DNA from: Clostridium lentum
GTDB taxonomy: Bacteria; Bacillota; Clostridia; Clostridiales; Clostridiaceae
Direction of reading: 5' to 3'
DNA length: 25,122 nt
NCBI RefSeq assembly: GCF_014287815.1
Contig: NZ_JACOOQ010000026.1
Location: 1-25,122 of the forward strand
Below the pieces are notes generated by a model. That model did not search any database. It saw nothing but the letters and a program-made list of their open reading frames with translations, and had not been told where the DNA came from. Position 1 is the stretch's first letter. Every line of letters starts with the position of its first letter. This document shows, piece after piece, positions 14,142-22,078 of this stretch. Made by a program: the position numbers and the translations under genes.

Positions 14142-15335
14142 ATGTTCTCTTTTAATAAGAAAATTGATCCTGATTTAAAAGCTATTATGGTTTTATATCC
14201 TAATAAGAATCATAGAATATTGATTAAATATGCCAAATTTCCAGATTTTATAATAAAAAAAGTTTTGTCTTATAAAGGTATTATCGTAAGAAAAATCGAA
14301 AGCTGTAATATTATATGTGTAAAATTGAATTCAAAATCAATAGAAAGATTATTAGAATATCCTGAAATTCAATATATATGTCTTGATCAATATTTATTTC
14401 TTTGTGGCATGAGCGTACTGTCAGCCAACAAAATAAGGCTCCACACAAATACTTCTTTAAGCGGCAAAAATATAGGAATTGGTGTAGTAGATACAGGTGT
14501 TTATCCTCATAAAGATTTAACTCTTCCTCAAAATCGAATTCATACTTTTGTTGATTTAATCAATTCCTTTACTAACCCTTATGATGACAATGGCCATGGT
14601 ACTAGCATCTGCGGAATAATTGCAGGCAATGGTGAATCGTCAAATGGTATCTATAAAGGAATAGCTACTAACTCTGAACTTCATGTTTTCAAAGCATTTG
14701 ATAAGCTTGGTAAAGGATTGGTATCTGATGTGTTATTTTCTATTGAAGAACTTATTCTTTTAAAGGATCAATATAATATACGTATCTTATGTCTTCCGTT
14801 TGAATTATTGACCTTTAATAATTTTATATATACTCTATTTGATAATATTTTTACTAAAGCTGTAAACTCATCAATTATTCCTGTTCTTCCTAGTGGCAGT
14901 AACAGAGATGAAGCTAGCACCATTACTGGTCCTGCATTAAGCCCACACTGCATAACTGTTGCTGGACTTGATACTTCTGGTGAAACAAAATCATATGCTT
15001 ATTCTTCTTGTGGAGATGTAAAAAAAGATATCAAGCCTAACTTTTCTGCTGCTTGTGTAGATATTATTTCTCTTAATAGTAATATATCTTTTGTTCCTGA
15101 AAAGAATAATATAAAAATGTATGCTCCTAAACTTGATTCCTCTTATAAGTCTTTTTCTGGCACCTCCCTTTCTGCTGCTTTTATTTCAGGTGTATGTGCA
15201 CTTTTATATGAAAAAAAACCTGATTTAACTTTTGATGATGTAATCTCCATGTTAAAATTAAATGCCGATGTTATGGATATTGAAACCTATAAACAGGGCT
15301 ATGGTAAAATAAACTTAACTAAACTTCTAAAGTAA
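14142..15335 (+). CDS. Subtilisin-like serine protease (S8 family), apparently intracellular
   Basis: 397 aa. The catalytic triad is complete: Asp117 in IGVVDTG, His142 in NGHGTSICGIIAG, and Ser342 in SGTSLSAAFISG. Asn254 in PSGSN is in the right place for the oxyanion hole. No signal peptide or membrane helix is visible. Residues 1-95 look like an inhibitor-type prodomain (beta-alpha-beta pattern with KLNSKSIERLLEYPEIQYI), so autoprocessing is likely. The lack of a secretion signal sets it apart from exported clostridial subtilases and suggests an intracellular or sporulation/germination role; that is inference. The start has AGAGGT and an upstream TATAAT. A strong terminator follows, facing the M23 peptidase gene. 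Confidence 0.9.
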   Translation: MFSFNKKIDPDLKAIMVLYPNKNHRILIKYAKFPDFIIKKVLSYKGIIVRKIESCNIICVKLNSKSIERLLEYPEIQYICLDQYLFLCGMSVLSANKIRLHTNTSLSGKNIGIGVVDTGVYPHKDLTLPQNRIHTFVDLINSFTNPYDDNGHGTSICGIIAGNGESSNGIYKGIATNSELHVFKAFDKLGKGLVSDVLFSIEELILLKDQYNIRILCLPFELLTFNNFIYTLFDNIFTKAVNSSIIPVLPSGSNRDEASTITGPALSPHCITVAGLDTSGETKSYAYSSCGDVKKDIKPNFSAACVDIISLNSNISFVPEKNNIKMYAPKLDSSYKSFSGTSLSAAFISGVCALLYEKKPDLTFDDVISMLKLNADVMDIETYKQGYGKINLTKLLK

Positions 15336-15407
15336 AAGAGGATGTCGCACTAAAAATTTTATATACAATATATTGTATTATTTATTCTTAATGCGACATC
15401 CTCTTTT
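15335..15407. terminator. Bidirectional terminator between S8 and M23 peptidase genes
   Basis: Long arms AAAAGAGGATGTCGCA / TGCGACATCCTCTTTT enclose a second palindrome TACAATATATTGTA. It lies between convergent genes and ends in T runs on both strands. Confidence 0.88.
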
Positions 15408-15449
15408 AGCTTTTACACTCTCTAATTTACGATAATACTGAAACTAAAT

Positions 15450-16589
15450 TCATAATATATATTGAGTTGGATCCACAGGATTCCCCCCTACTCTTAGTTC
15501 AAAATGAAGGTGAGGCCCTGTACTATATCCAGTTGTACCAACAGTCCCTAATACTTCTTCTGTTCCTATATACTGTCCTTTTGAAACATATATCTCATTT
15601 AAATGAGCATAATATGTCTGCATATCATTTTCATGTTGGACTATTACCAAGTTGCCATATCCACCATTATTATAATCAGAAAATATTACTGTTCCCTCAT
15701 AAGCACTATGTACTTCCTCACCTAAATTCTTAGCTAAATCAATTCCCTTATGATAACTACTAGTTCTTGCTTCGCCAAATATTGAAGTAAGAACTGCATC
15801 TTTAAGTGGATTATTTAAAAATCTAATTCCATCATAATAGGGATTTTTTACACCTTTTTTTACTACACTTGGTTTTGCTTCCTTAATCACTACTTCATTG
15901 ATTATATCTTCTGAGATTTTATTAATGCCACTATAATGCTCTTTAGTATATATAACCTTCTTTCCACATCCCCCTTCTTCTAAAATACTTTCACCCATAT
16001 ATAATTCATCACTTTTTTCTTCCACTACTGCTGGTGCAATGATTTCTTCATGATTATTGATAACTTCCATTTCCATATTTAAAAGATTTTCATTTATTAC
16101 CACTGCATCATATAAATTTTCAGCAATTTCTACACTGCTCTCTAACTTTGCTATACTTACTTTTTCAGGAATTGCTTTTAAATTATTATTTACGTATACC
16201 TTTAATACATTTTTACTATCAATACCTAATTCATTTATATAGCTTAAACAGACCTTTTGCAATATTTCATCACGCTCTTCTTTATTGCTAACATAACCAA
16301 AAACACTATCTGCTACTTGTATCTTATAACCATTAACTTCTATATTAAAACTATCAACTATTATAGCTGCTGATGAAGCCATACATTTTATAGTGCTTAA
16401 ATCATCCAAAGCATTGTTATTGATGGTATTTCCACTTAACACTCCTACAACTGTATCATTTTCTAAAGAATATATATCTATATTTTTAATAATTATTTCT
16501 TTTGTTGCAAATACTAGAAAAATAGTACAAATTATAGCTATAGTATATTTGAGCACTGACTTTATATCATCTTTTTGTTTTGAGTCCAT
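15450..16589 (-). CDS. Membrane-anchored M23-family cell wall peptidase
   Basis: A LytM-type zinc endopeptidase that would cut peptide cross-bridges in peptidoglycan, 379 aa. Residues 1-11 are cytoplasmic, 12-33 form a single membrane anchor (VLKYTIAIICTIFLVFATKEI), and the rest is outside. The middle (about 35-255) has no motif I recognise. The C-terminal M23 domain has HKGID (His280, Asp284) and HLHFEL (His360, His362), so all zinc ligands are present. The start at 16589 follows GGAGG with 7-nt spacing; an upstream in-frame ATG at 16637 lacks one. The architecture resembles SpoIIQ-like or growth-related M23 proteins of clostridia, but nothing here decides between them. Confidence 0.88.
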   Translation of the reverse strand: MDSKQKDDIKSVLKYTIAIICTIFLVFATKEIIIKNIDIYSLENDTVVGVLSGNTINNNALDDLSTIKCMASSAAIIVDSFNIEVNGYKIQVADSVFGYVSNKEERDEILQKVCLSYINELGIDSKNVLKVYVNNNLKAIPEKVSIAKLESSVEIAENLYDAVVINENLLNMEMEVINNHEEIIAPAVVEEKSDELYMGESILEEGGCGKKVIYTKEHYSGINKISEDIINEVVIKEAKPSVVKKGVKNPYYDGIRFLNNPLKDAVLTSIFGEARTSSYHKGIDLAKNLGEEVHSAYEGTVIFSDYNNGGYGNLVIVQHENDMQTYYAHLNEIYVSKGQYIGTEEVLGTVGTTGYSTGPHLHFELRVGGNPVDPTQYIL

Positions 16590-16677
16590 TACTACTCCTC
16601 CTTTGTAACTTTTCAGCACATCAATTAATTTTCCCATTTTAAAAGTTATTATTCATAATTAATATTACTAAGCTTAG

Positions 16678-16706
16678 TTGAGGCTTTTATTTAGCTTTGT
16701 TATAAT
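16678..16706 (+). promoter_or_regulatory. Promoter of the dnaD-like/helicase-loader operon
   Basis: TTGAGG (16678-16683) and TATAAT (16701-16706) with a 17-nt spacer, about 38 nt before the ATG. It lies between divergent genes; the M23 gene starts about 90 nt to the left. Confidence 0.65.
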
Positions 16707-16744
16707 TAATCTAGTTATTACACCAAGAAAGGTAGCGAAAAATT

Positions 16745-17740
16745 ATGAGCACATTTATGCTAAAAAATAAACATATAAACTTTACTCCTGTAAGTAACAT
16801 ATTTATAGAGAAATATATGCCTAATGCCCGTGGTGAATTCGTCAAGGTATATCTACTACTTCTTAAATATAATGTTGCAGGCGAAATGGGAGTTAGTTCA
16901 TCTATTATAGGTGCAAATCTTAACATATTAGAATCTGATGTTATAAATGCTATTAATTATTGGAATGATGAAGGTGTAATTGAATTAGTTCCTATAGATA
17001 AAATGGGAAATTTTAATATAGAGTTTGTAGATTTATCGAAAGAAGATAATACTCAAAATAAAGAAGTCAATTTACTAGAAGCCCTTAACAATAATTCAAG
17101 AAAAGATATGTTAACAGATATTGAAAGGCTTTTAGGACGTCCTCTATCCCCTATTGAAATGACCAACTATTTAAGCTGGGAAGAAGATTATAATTTATCT
17201 ACAGAATTGACTCTTCTTTTATTAGAATATTATATTCAACGTGGTAAAACCGATTATAGATATTTAAATAAAATAGCTCAATCGTGGCATGAAATGAAAA
17301 TCACAACACTAGAACAAGCTCAGCATTATATCACTATGAATGAAGATAAATGGGTGAAAATACGCCATATATTAAAATACCTAGGAATTACTAATACTGA
17401 AATTATGAAGCCACAAGAAGAAATGCTAGAAAAATGGATTATGAAATTTAACTTTCCTATTCCAATAATAGAAGAAGCTTGTAATAGATGCTTCAAAAGA
17501 TTAAATAGAGCTGAATTTAAATATATAGATGGAATTTTATCTAACTGGAACAAAAATAATTTAAAAACTCTTGAAGCAATTGCTGAAAAAGAAAATAAAC
17601 TAGCACCTTCATCTATAAATAAAAGTAATTATACAAGTAATAATAGTAAGAGGATGAATAACTCTAATATTAATGTAACGACTGCTAAAGCTCATGATAC
17701 TTTAGAACAAGAATTATTAGGATGGTATGATAATGATTAA
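16745..17740 (+). CDS. DnaD-domain replication initiation protein
   Basis: 331 aa. The N-terminal third (about 1-110) is a winged-helix-like region typical of DnaD/DnaB primosome proteins (GEFVKVYLLLLKYN, then IIGANLNILESDVINAINYWNDEGVIEL). Residues 120-195 and 205-280 look like two copies of the DnaB_2/DnaD C-terminal domain. The first has LLGRPLSPIEMTNYLSWEEDYNL and YRYLNKIAQSW; the second has the variant YIDGILSNWNKNNLKTLE. The tail is rich in Asn and Ser, probably unstructured. Together with the next gene it would load the replicative helicase at origins or stalled forks. It overlaps the loader by up to 14 nt, so the two are translationally coupled. Confidence 0.9.
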   Translation: MSTFMLKNKHINFTPVSNIFIEKYMPNARGEFVKVYLLLLKYNVAGEMGVSSSIIGANLNILESDVINAINYWNDEGVIELVPIDKMGNFNIEFVDLSKEDNTQNKEVNLLEALNNNSRKDMLTDIERLLGRPLSPIEMTNYLSWEEDYNLSTELTLLLLEYYIQRGKTDYRYLNKIAQSWHEMKITTLEQAQHYITMNEDKWVKIRHILKYLGITNTEIMKPQEEMLEKWIMKFNFPIPIIEEACNRCFKRLNRAEFKYIDGILSNWNKNNLKTLEAIAEKENKLAPSSINKSNYTSNNSKRMNNSNINVTTAKAHDTLEQELLGWYDND

Positions 17741-18713
17741 AGGATATCAACAAAAAATAACTGAACTATACGAAAAAATACAAGAAGATGAAAAGAAAGC
17801 CTTAAGAAATAGAAAAGAAGAAATCAAGCTTACAGTTCCAAAAGTTATGGAACTAGATAATGAAATCCAAAAGCTTTCTATCTCTTTACCAATGTCAATT
17901 TTACGTGGCATTCCTGAGGAAGAGCTTAATGCTGTCCGTGAAAATATTACTACCCTTAGGGAAAAAAAATATGAACTACTTACAGCTAATGGCTATCCTA
18001 TGGACTATTTAACATTGCATTATCAATGCACTAAATGTAAAGATACAGGATTTATTGGCAATAAGAAATGTAGTTGCTATAAATCAAAATTAGTTAAATT
18101 ATATTATCAAACTTCAGAACTTGAAAATTCTTTACATAATTGTAATTTTAAGAACTTTAATATTAATTTATTTTCTTCTACTTATGATAACAACCATAAA
18201 TACACCCAAAAAAAGAATATGGAAATGATTTATGAATTTATTATTGGTGGGTATCTTCCTAACTTTGAAAAAAGTAATACTAATTTATTATTTTATGGTG
18301 AGTCAGGTACAGGTAAAACCTTCTTATCATGGTGTATTGCTAAAGAATTATTAGATAAAGGATATTTAGTAATCTACAAGACTTCCGATGAATTGATTAA
18401 AGATTTAAGATCTATTGCTTTAGAAAATAATTCTACACTATTAGATCTTCTTATTAATTGTGATTTGCTTATCATTGATGATTTAGGAGCTGAACAAGTT
18501 ACCGATTTTACCACTAATGAATTATTTAATTTAATAAATAAAAAGCTTTTAAATAATAAAAAGATGCTGATTTCTACAAATTTAAATTTATTAGAAATAT
18601 CAAATATTTATACTACTAGACTATATTCTAGATTGCTTGGTAATTTTAAATTATTTAAATTTTACGGAGATGATGTGAGAATAAAGCTGAATATATCTAA
18701 AAAACGACTTTAA
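17727..18713 (+). CDS. Helicase loader ATPase (DnaI/DnaC type)
   Basis: An AAA+ ATPase that loads replicative helicase onto DNA, 328 aa. A helical N-terminal domain ends in a zinc-binding cluster with Cys101, Cys104, Cys115 and Cys117 (CTKC...CSC), as in Bacillus DnaI. The AAA+ domain has Walker A GESGTGKTF (191-199), Walker B LLIIDDLG (247-254) and a sensor-1 stretch MLISTNL. The start could be the ATG at 17727 or the one at 17733. The latter is better spaced from AGGATGG and only drops two residues. It overlaps the dnaD-like gene, and a strong terminator follows at 18722-18759. Many databases call such clostridial proteins DnaC. Confidence 0.92.
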   Translation: MIMIKGYQQKITELYEKIQEDEKKALRNRKEEIKLTVPKVMELDNEIQKLSISLPMSILRGIPEEELNAVRENITTLREKKYELLTANGYPMDYLTLHYQCTKCKDTGFIGNKKCSCYKSKLVKLYYQTSELENSLHNCNFKNFNINLFSSTYDNNHKYTQKKNMEMIYEFIIGGYLPNFEKSNTNLLFYGESGTGKTFLSWCIAKELLDKGYLVIYKTSDELIKDLRSIALENNSTLLDLLINCDLLIIDDLGAEQVTDFTTNELFNLINKKLLNNKKMLISTNLNLLEISNIYTTRLYSRLLGNFKLFKFYGDDVRIKLNISKKRL

Positions 18714-18721
18714 TTAAATGT

Positions 18722-18759
18722 AAAAAAAGTAAGAGTTTATCATAACTCTTACTTTTTTT
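18722..18759. terminator. Terminator after the helicase-loader gene
   Basis: A perfect 16-nt inverted repeat (AAAAAAAGTAAGAGTT / AACTCTTACTTTTTTT) with a 6-nt loop. It can act on both strands, but it lies just after the loader stop and beyond the tRNA terminator. Confidence 0.9.
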
Positions 18760-18797
18760 CTGTATAATTTAAGTGTTTACTATATAAAATTTAGCAA

Positions 18798-18824
18798 AAT
18801 AAAAAACTCTAGAAAAACTAGAGT
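18798..18824 (-). terminator. Terminator of the tRNA array
   Basis: On the minus strand, ACTCTAG-TTTTT-CTAGAGT followed by a T run, 4 nt after the last tRNA-Thr. Confidence 0.85.
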
Positions 18825-18828
18825 TCTT

Positions 18829-18903
18829 TGGAGCTGGCAATAGGAATCGAACCTACAACCTGCTGATTACAAGTCAGCTGCTCTACCGTTGAGCCATGCC
18901 AGC
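18829..18903 (-). tRNA. tRNA-Thr (anticodon TGT)
   Basis: Cloverleaf complete: acceptor GCTGGCA/TGCCAGC, anticodon loop CTTGTAA, T arm GGTTCGATTCC, encoded CCA. Last gene of the array, identical to the copy at 19485. Confidence 0.96.
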
Positions 18904-18928
18904 ATGGATGCTATATAAATTTTAAAAG

Positions 18929-19005
18929 TGGCGACTCAGAAGGGGCTCGAACCCTCGACCTCTGGCGTGACAGGCCAGCACTCTAACCAACTGAGCTACT
19001 GAGCC
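18929..19005 (-). tRNA. tRNA-Asp (anticodon GTC)
   Basis: Acceptor GGCTCAG/CTGAGTC, anticodon loop CTGTCAC, T arm GGTTCGAGCCC, encoded CCA. One of three identical copies. Confidence 0.96.
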
Positions 19006-19012
19006 GCATTTA

Positions 19013-19088
19013 TGGTGGAAACAACAGGGATCGAACCTGTGACCCTCTGCTTGTAAGGCAGATGCTCTCCCAGCTGAGCTATGCTTCC
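19013..19088 (-). tRNA. tRNA-Val (anticodon TAC)
   Basis: Acceptor GGAAGCA/TGTTTCC, anticodon loop CTTACAA, T arm GGTTCGATCCC, encoded CCA. One of three copies. Confidence 0.96.
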
Positions 19089-19104
19089 ATAAACAAATTT
19101 AAAA

Positions 19105-19179
19105 TGGTGACCCCTAGGGGAATCGAACCCCTGTTACCACCGTGAAAGGGTGGTGTCTTAACCGCTTGACCAAGGGGCC
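19105..19179 (-). tRNA. tRNA-Glu (anticodon TTC)
   Basis: Acceptor GGCCCCT/AGGGGTC, anticodon loop CTTTCAC, encoded CCA. It differs from the other two Glu copies by one base in the D loop (GGTTAAG instead of GGTCAAG). Confidence 0.96.
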
Positions 19180-19231
19180 TTAGGCTTTTGTTCTCTAATT
19201 TGTTTTCATATGTTCACTTTTAAAATTAAAT

Positions 19232-19308
19232 TGGCGACTCAGAAGGGGCTCGAACCCTCGACCTCTGGCGTGACAGGCCAGCACTCTAACCAACTGAGCT
19301 ACTGAGCC
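19232..19308 (-). tRNA. tRNA-Asp (anticodon GTC)
   Basis: Same sequence as the Asp copy at 18929-19005, with encoded CCA. It follows a 52-nt spacer, the longest in the array. Confidence 0.96.
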
Positions 19309-19314
19309 GCATTA

Positions 19315-19390
19315 TGGTGGAAACAACAGGGATCGAACCTGTGACCCTCTGCTTGTAAGGCAGATGCTCTCCCAGCTGAGCTATGCTTCC
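19315..19390 (-). tRNA. tRNA-Val (anticodon TAC)
   Basis: Same as the Val copy at 19013-19088, with encoded CCA. Six nt separate it from tRNA-Asp. Confidence 0.96.
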
Positions 19391-19403
19391 AAAAATTTAA
19401 AAA

Positions 19404-19478
19404 TGGTGACCCCTAGGGGAATCGAACCCCTGTTACCACCGTGAAAGGGTGGTGTCTTGACCGCTTGACCAAGGGGCC
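19404..19478 (-). tRNA. tRNA-Glu (anticodon TTC)
   Basis: Complete Glu cloverleaf with CCA. The D loop has the GGTCAAG form, shared with the copy at 19774. Confidence 0.96.
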
Positions 19479-19484
19479 ATAATA

Positions 19485-19559
19485 TGGAGCTGGCAATAGG
19501 AATCGAACCTACAACCTGCTGATTACAAGTCAGCTGCTCTACCGTTGAGCCATGCCAGC
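19485..19559 (-). tRNA. tRNA-Thr (anticodon TGT)
   Basis: Identical to the Thr gene at 18829-18903, with encoded CCA. It lies 6 nt from the preceding tRNA-Glu of the next block. Confidence 0.96.
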
Positions 19560-19603
19560 ATATTATAACCAAGAAACTATTCTATTTTCATTTTAAATTT
19601 AAA

Positions 19604-19680
19604 TGGCGACTCAGAAGGGGCTCGAACCCTCGACCTCTGGCGTGACAGGCCAGCACTCTAACCAACTGAGCTACTGAGCC
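19604..19680 (-). tRNA. tRNA-Asp (anticodon GTC)
   Basis: Third Asp copy, same sequence as the others, encoded CCA. Confidence 0.96.
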
Positions 19681-19686
19681 GCATTA

Positions 19687-19762
19687 TGGTGGAAACAACA
19701 GGGATCGAACCTGTGACCCTCTGCTTGTAAGGCAGATGCTCTCCCAGCTGAGCTATGCTTCC
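19687..19762 (-). tRNA. tRNA-Val (anticodon TAC)
   Basis: Third Val copy, same sequence as the others, encoded CCA. Confidence 0.96.
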
Positions 19763-19773
19763 AAAATTTAAAA

Positions 19774-19848
19774 TGGTGACCCCTAGGGGAATCGAACCCC
19801 TGTTACCACCGTGAAAGGGTGGTGTCTTGACCGCTTGACCAAGGGGCC
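19774..19848 (-). tRNA. tRNA-Glu (anticodon TTC)
   Basis: First gene of the array as transcribed. Complete Glu cloverleaf with CCA and the GGTCAAG D loop. Confidence 0.96.
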
Positions 19849-19900
19849 TAGGTTTTTCATTTCTCTGTCCTTCAGGGTTATTTCCCCGAGCACATTAACT

Positions 19901-19939
19901 ATAATACTTGAAATCCGAAAAAGTGTCAACACTTTTTCT
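19901..19939 (-). promoter_or_regulatory. Strong promoter of the tRNA array
   Basis: A consensus -35 TTGACA (19924-19929), 17-nt spacer and -10 TATTAT (19901-19906), about 45 nt before the first tRNA. The -35 sits inside an inverted repeat AAAAAGTGT-TG-ACACTTTTT, and A/T tracts lie upstream as an UP-like element. Confidence 0.82.
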
Positions 19940-19982
19940 TCATTTTTTTTATTTTTTTTTACATCCCCTCATAAAGCCCCTC

Positions 19983-20564
19983 TTACTCCAGCATTTTTAC
20001 TAGGTTTTCAGTGTCTTTCATCTTCTCAATAGCCATACCATATCTTGATAAAATTCTTTCTTTTTCCTTAATTTCTTCTTGAATTTTATTAATTTCAAAC
20101 TTACATATTTCAAAAAACTCTTTTTCTTCAATTATTTCAATAGATATATTAAATCCACTTTTTTTAAAATTTTGACCGGAAGTAATAAGCTTTACTGGTA
20201 TCTTATAATTAATAACAGCCAATATTTCTTTTTCCCAAACTCCTCTCTTGTTTACTTCATATTTATCTTTAAGCAAATTCAAATTCTCAAAAATAATATC
20301 AAGTTCAGCTTCTATACTTTCCAATAACGCCTTATATAGAGCTATAGATATTCCTCTATTAAGCTTTATTTTTAGAAAATCACTATACTTTATTAAGAAT
20401 TCATCTATTTCTGTCTGTTTAATATATTCTACATCTTTTTTATCAAATACTTTCAGTCCAATATCACTGGGATAGTTAACTACTACTTGATCATAATTCA
20501 TCCTGCGAACCTTAAATTCTCTTTCAAATTCCTCTAAATCTTTATTAATTATTTTTGCTAACAA
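19983..20564 (-). CDS. Hypothetical coiled-coil protein (193 aa)
   Basis: No family recognised. The protein is soluble, charged and mostly helical, with Lys/Glu-rich heptad-like stretches at the C-terminus (KFEINKIQEEIKEKERIL) suggesting a coiled coil. A middle part (about 105-145) looks beta-rich. No signal peptide or metal motif. The start is TTG at 20564, chosen because GAGGTG lies 6 nt upstream; a GTG at 20573 overlaps that Shine-Dalgarno. The gene lies between the flavoprotein gene, which is divergent, and the tRNA array, which it precedes on the same strand with about 130 nt between. No terminator is obvious after it. Confidence 0.62.
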   Translation of the reverse strand: MLAKIINKDLEEFEREFKVRRMNYDQVVVNYPSDIGLKVFDKKDVEYIKQTEIDEFLIKYSDFLKIKLNRGISIALYKALLESIEAELDIIFENLNLLKDKYEVNKRGVWEKEILAVINYKIPVKLITSGQNFKKSGFNISIEIIEEKEFFEICKFEINKIQEEIKEKERILSRYGMAIEKMKDTENLVKMLE

Positions 20565-20682
20565 TAATATCACCTCTTACCTAGTATTCCATAGTTTAAT
20601 TACTTATATTACTGTGATAAAATCTAAATAAAATTAACTTTGAATAATGAAAACTGATATTATTCTTTAAGGAGTGTTTATT

Positions 20683-21927
20683 TTGATTCATCATGAATTA
20701 TTAATTGTTGGCGGTGGTGCAGCTGGCTTAATGGCTGCTGTAACCGCAAAAGATTTTGGTATAGATGTTGCCATACTAGAAGCTACTGATAGAATTGGTA
20801 AAAAAATATTAGCTACAGGAAATGGTCGCTGTAATATTTCTAATATCTCTATTACAGAACCCTTTATTAATTATCATAGCAATAATGATAATTTTTATTA
20901 TGAAACTTTAAAAAGTTTTTCTGTGAAAGATACTTTAGATTTCTTCCTAGCTTTGGGTCTTCCTATTGTAGAATTACAAAATAGCAAACTTTATCCACAA
21001 TCTCTTCAAGCATCTTCAGTTGTGGATATTTTTAGATTAGCTTTAGAGGACAGAAATATTCCAGTTTATACAGAATGTAAAGTAAAAGATATCCACAGAG
21101 GAAAAGTTTTTAAGTTATCCACAAATAATGAATCATTAAAATTATTCACATGTGATAAACTACTTTTAACTTGTGGAGGAAAAACTGCACCTAAAACTGG
21201 ATCTGATGGAACTGGATATTATTTATCAGAAAAATTAGGACATAGTATAATTCCTCAACTTCCTGGAATCGTTCAGTTAAAACTAGATTATCCTCATCTT
21301 AAATCATTGTCTGGTGTAAAATTTGATGGCTATGCATCTTTACTTATTGATGGTAATGAAGAGCGTAAATATTTTGGTGAAATATTATTCACAGATTACG
21401 GAATATCAGGTCCACCAATACTACAACTTTCCGGCTTTGCATCACAAGCTTTAGCCAAAGGTAAAAAAACAGAAATAGTTGTAGATATGCTACCAAAATA
21501 TACTGTTGAATCCTTAGAAGATTTTATTGAATGCCATTTTGCTGTGCTTTCTTATAGACCTATAATTGATGCTTTAATTGGTGTAATTAATAAAAAACTT
21601 ATACCTACAGTATTAAAAGAAAGTAAGATTGAAAATTTACATATGCCTTGCTATGAACTTAATTGGAAAGAAAAAAAGTCTCTCATAGATACTTTAAAAG
21701 AATGGAAATTTACTTGTATAGGAACTAATGACTTTAATCAAGCACAAGTGACCATTGGTGGTATAGATACTACTGAAGTAAATCCTTCAACTTTAGAATC
21801 AAAACTTATCCCTGGTCTTTATTTTGCCGGAGAACTTTTAGACGTTCATGGTGACTGTGGTGGATTCAATCTTCAATGGGCATGGAGCTCAGGACACAGA
21901 GCTGCTGAATGCATAGCCAAAGCGTAG
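20683..21927 (+). CDS. BaiN/HI0933-family FAD-dependent oxidoreductase
   Basis: 414 aa flavoprotein of the HI0933/YhiN/BaiN family. The Rossmann FAD-binding motif IVGGGAAGLMAA lies at residues 8-19, followed by GKKILATGNGRCNISN, the family hallmark. A second FAD contact, GGKTAPKTGSDGTGY, is in the middle, and the C-terminal motif PGLYFAGELLDVHGDCGGFNLQWAWSSG is complete. Members bind FAD; some are reported in bile-acid dehydroxylation, most have no known substrate. The start is TTG at 20683, 8 nt after AAGGAG; the GTG upstream at 20674 falls within or beside that site. It is a single gene followed by a repeat and a terminator. Confidence 0.9.
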   Translation: MIHHELLIVGGGAAGLMAAVTAKDFGIDVAILEATDRIGKKILATGNGRCNISNISITEPFINYHSNNDNFYYETLKSFSVKDTLDFFLALGLPIVELQNSKLYPQSLQASSVVDIFRLALEDRNIPVYTECKVKDIHRGKVFKLSTNNESLKLFTCDKLLLTCGGKTAPKTGSDGTGYYLSEKLGHSIIPQLPGIVQLKLDYPHLKSLSGVKFDGYASLLIDGNEERKYFGEILFTDYGISGPPILQLSGFASQALAKGKKTEIVVDMLPKYTVESLEDFIECHFAVLSYRPIIDALIGVINKKLIPTVLKESKIENLHMPCYELNWKEKKSLIDTLKEWKFTCIGTNDFNQAQVTIGGIDTTEVNPSTLESKLIPGLYFAGELLDVHGDCGGFNLQWAWSSGHRAAECIAKA

Positions 21928-22043
21928 ATTAGTTAACCAGTGAATGTCGCTACGCTAATCCACTTAATTAAATCGCCATAAATGACTTAATTAACGAAGT
22001 GACTAACTAGCGAAGCGACTTAACTAATTAGCGTAGCATTAAT
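21928..22043. repeat. Structured intergenic repeat (GCTACGCTAAT inverted arms, GAAGYGACT units)
   Basis: Outer inverted arms GCTACGCTAAT (21949-21959) and ATTAGCGTAGC (22027-22037) enclose several short direct repeats with the theme CGAAG(T/C)GACT(T)AACTA. An AGCGTAGATTAG copy also overlaps the end of the upstream CDS. No gene is visible. It resembles a small dispersed, foldable intergenic element. Confidence 0.6.
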
Positions 22044-22078
22044 AAAAAAACTCTGAGCCATAGCCCAGAGTTTTTTTT
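22044..22078. terminator. Bidirectional terminator between flavoprotein and thioesterase genes
   Basis: AAAAAAACTCTG-A-GC / GC-C-CAGAGTTTTTTTT with a 4-nt loop, between convergent genes. The right T run reaches the thioesterase stop codon. Confidence 0.88.

Larger units (their letters stand above)
18929..19848 (-). repeat. Tandem triplication of an Asp-Val-Glu tRNA block
   Basis: Three blocks of about 245-251 nt (18929-19179, 19232-19478, 19604-19848), each Glu-Val-Asp in transcription order. They are nearly identical in genes and in the short spacers between them. A tRNA-Thr follows the first and last transcribed blocks only. Confidence 0.92.

Noticed and set aside
15467..15733. Plus-strand ORF of 88 codons opposite the M23 peptidase domain
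   Set aside because: Antisense to a conserved domain with intact zinc ligands on the other strand; no ribosome-binding site.
19381..19572. Minus-strand ORF of 63 codons in the tRNA array
   Set aside because: It is wholly made of tRNA genes read as codons (GSTVEQLTCNQQVVGSIP-type peptides are a well-known artefact).
18829..19848. Regularly spaced repeats as a possible CRISPR array
   Set aside because: The repeating units are complete tRNA genes; spacers are short A/T linkers, not unique 30-40-nt spacers.
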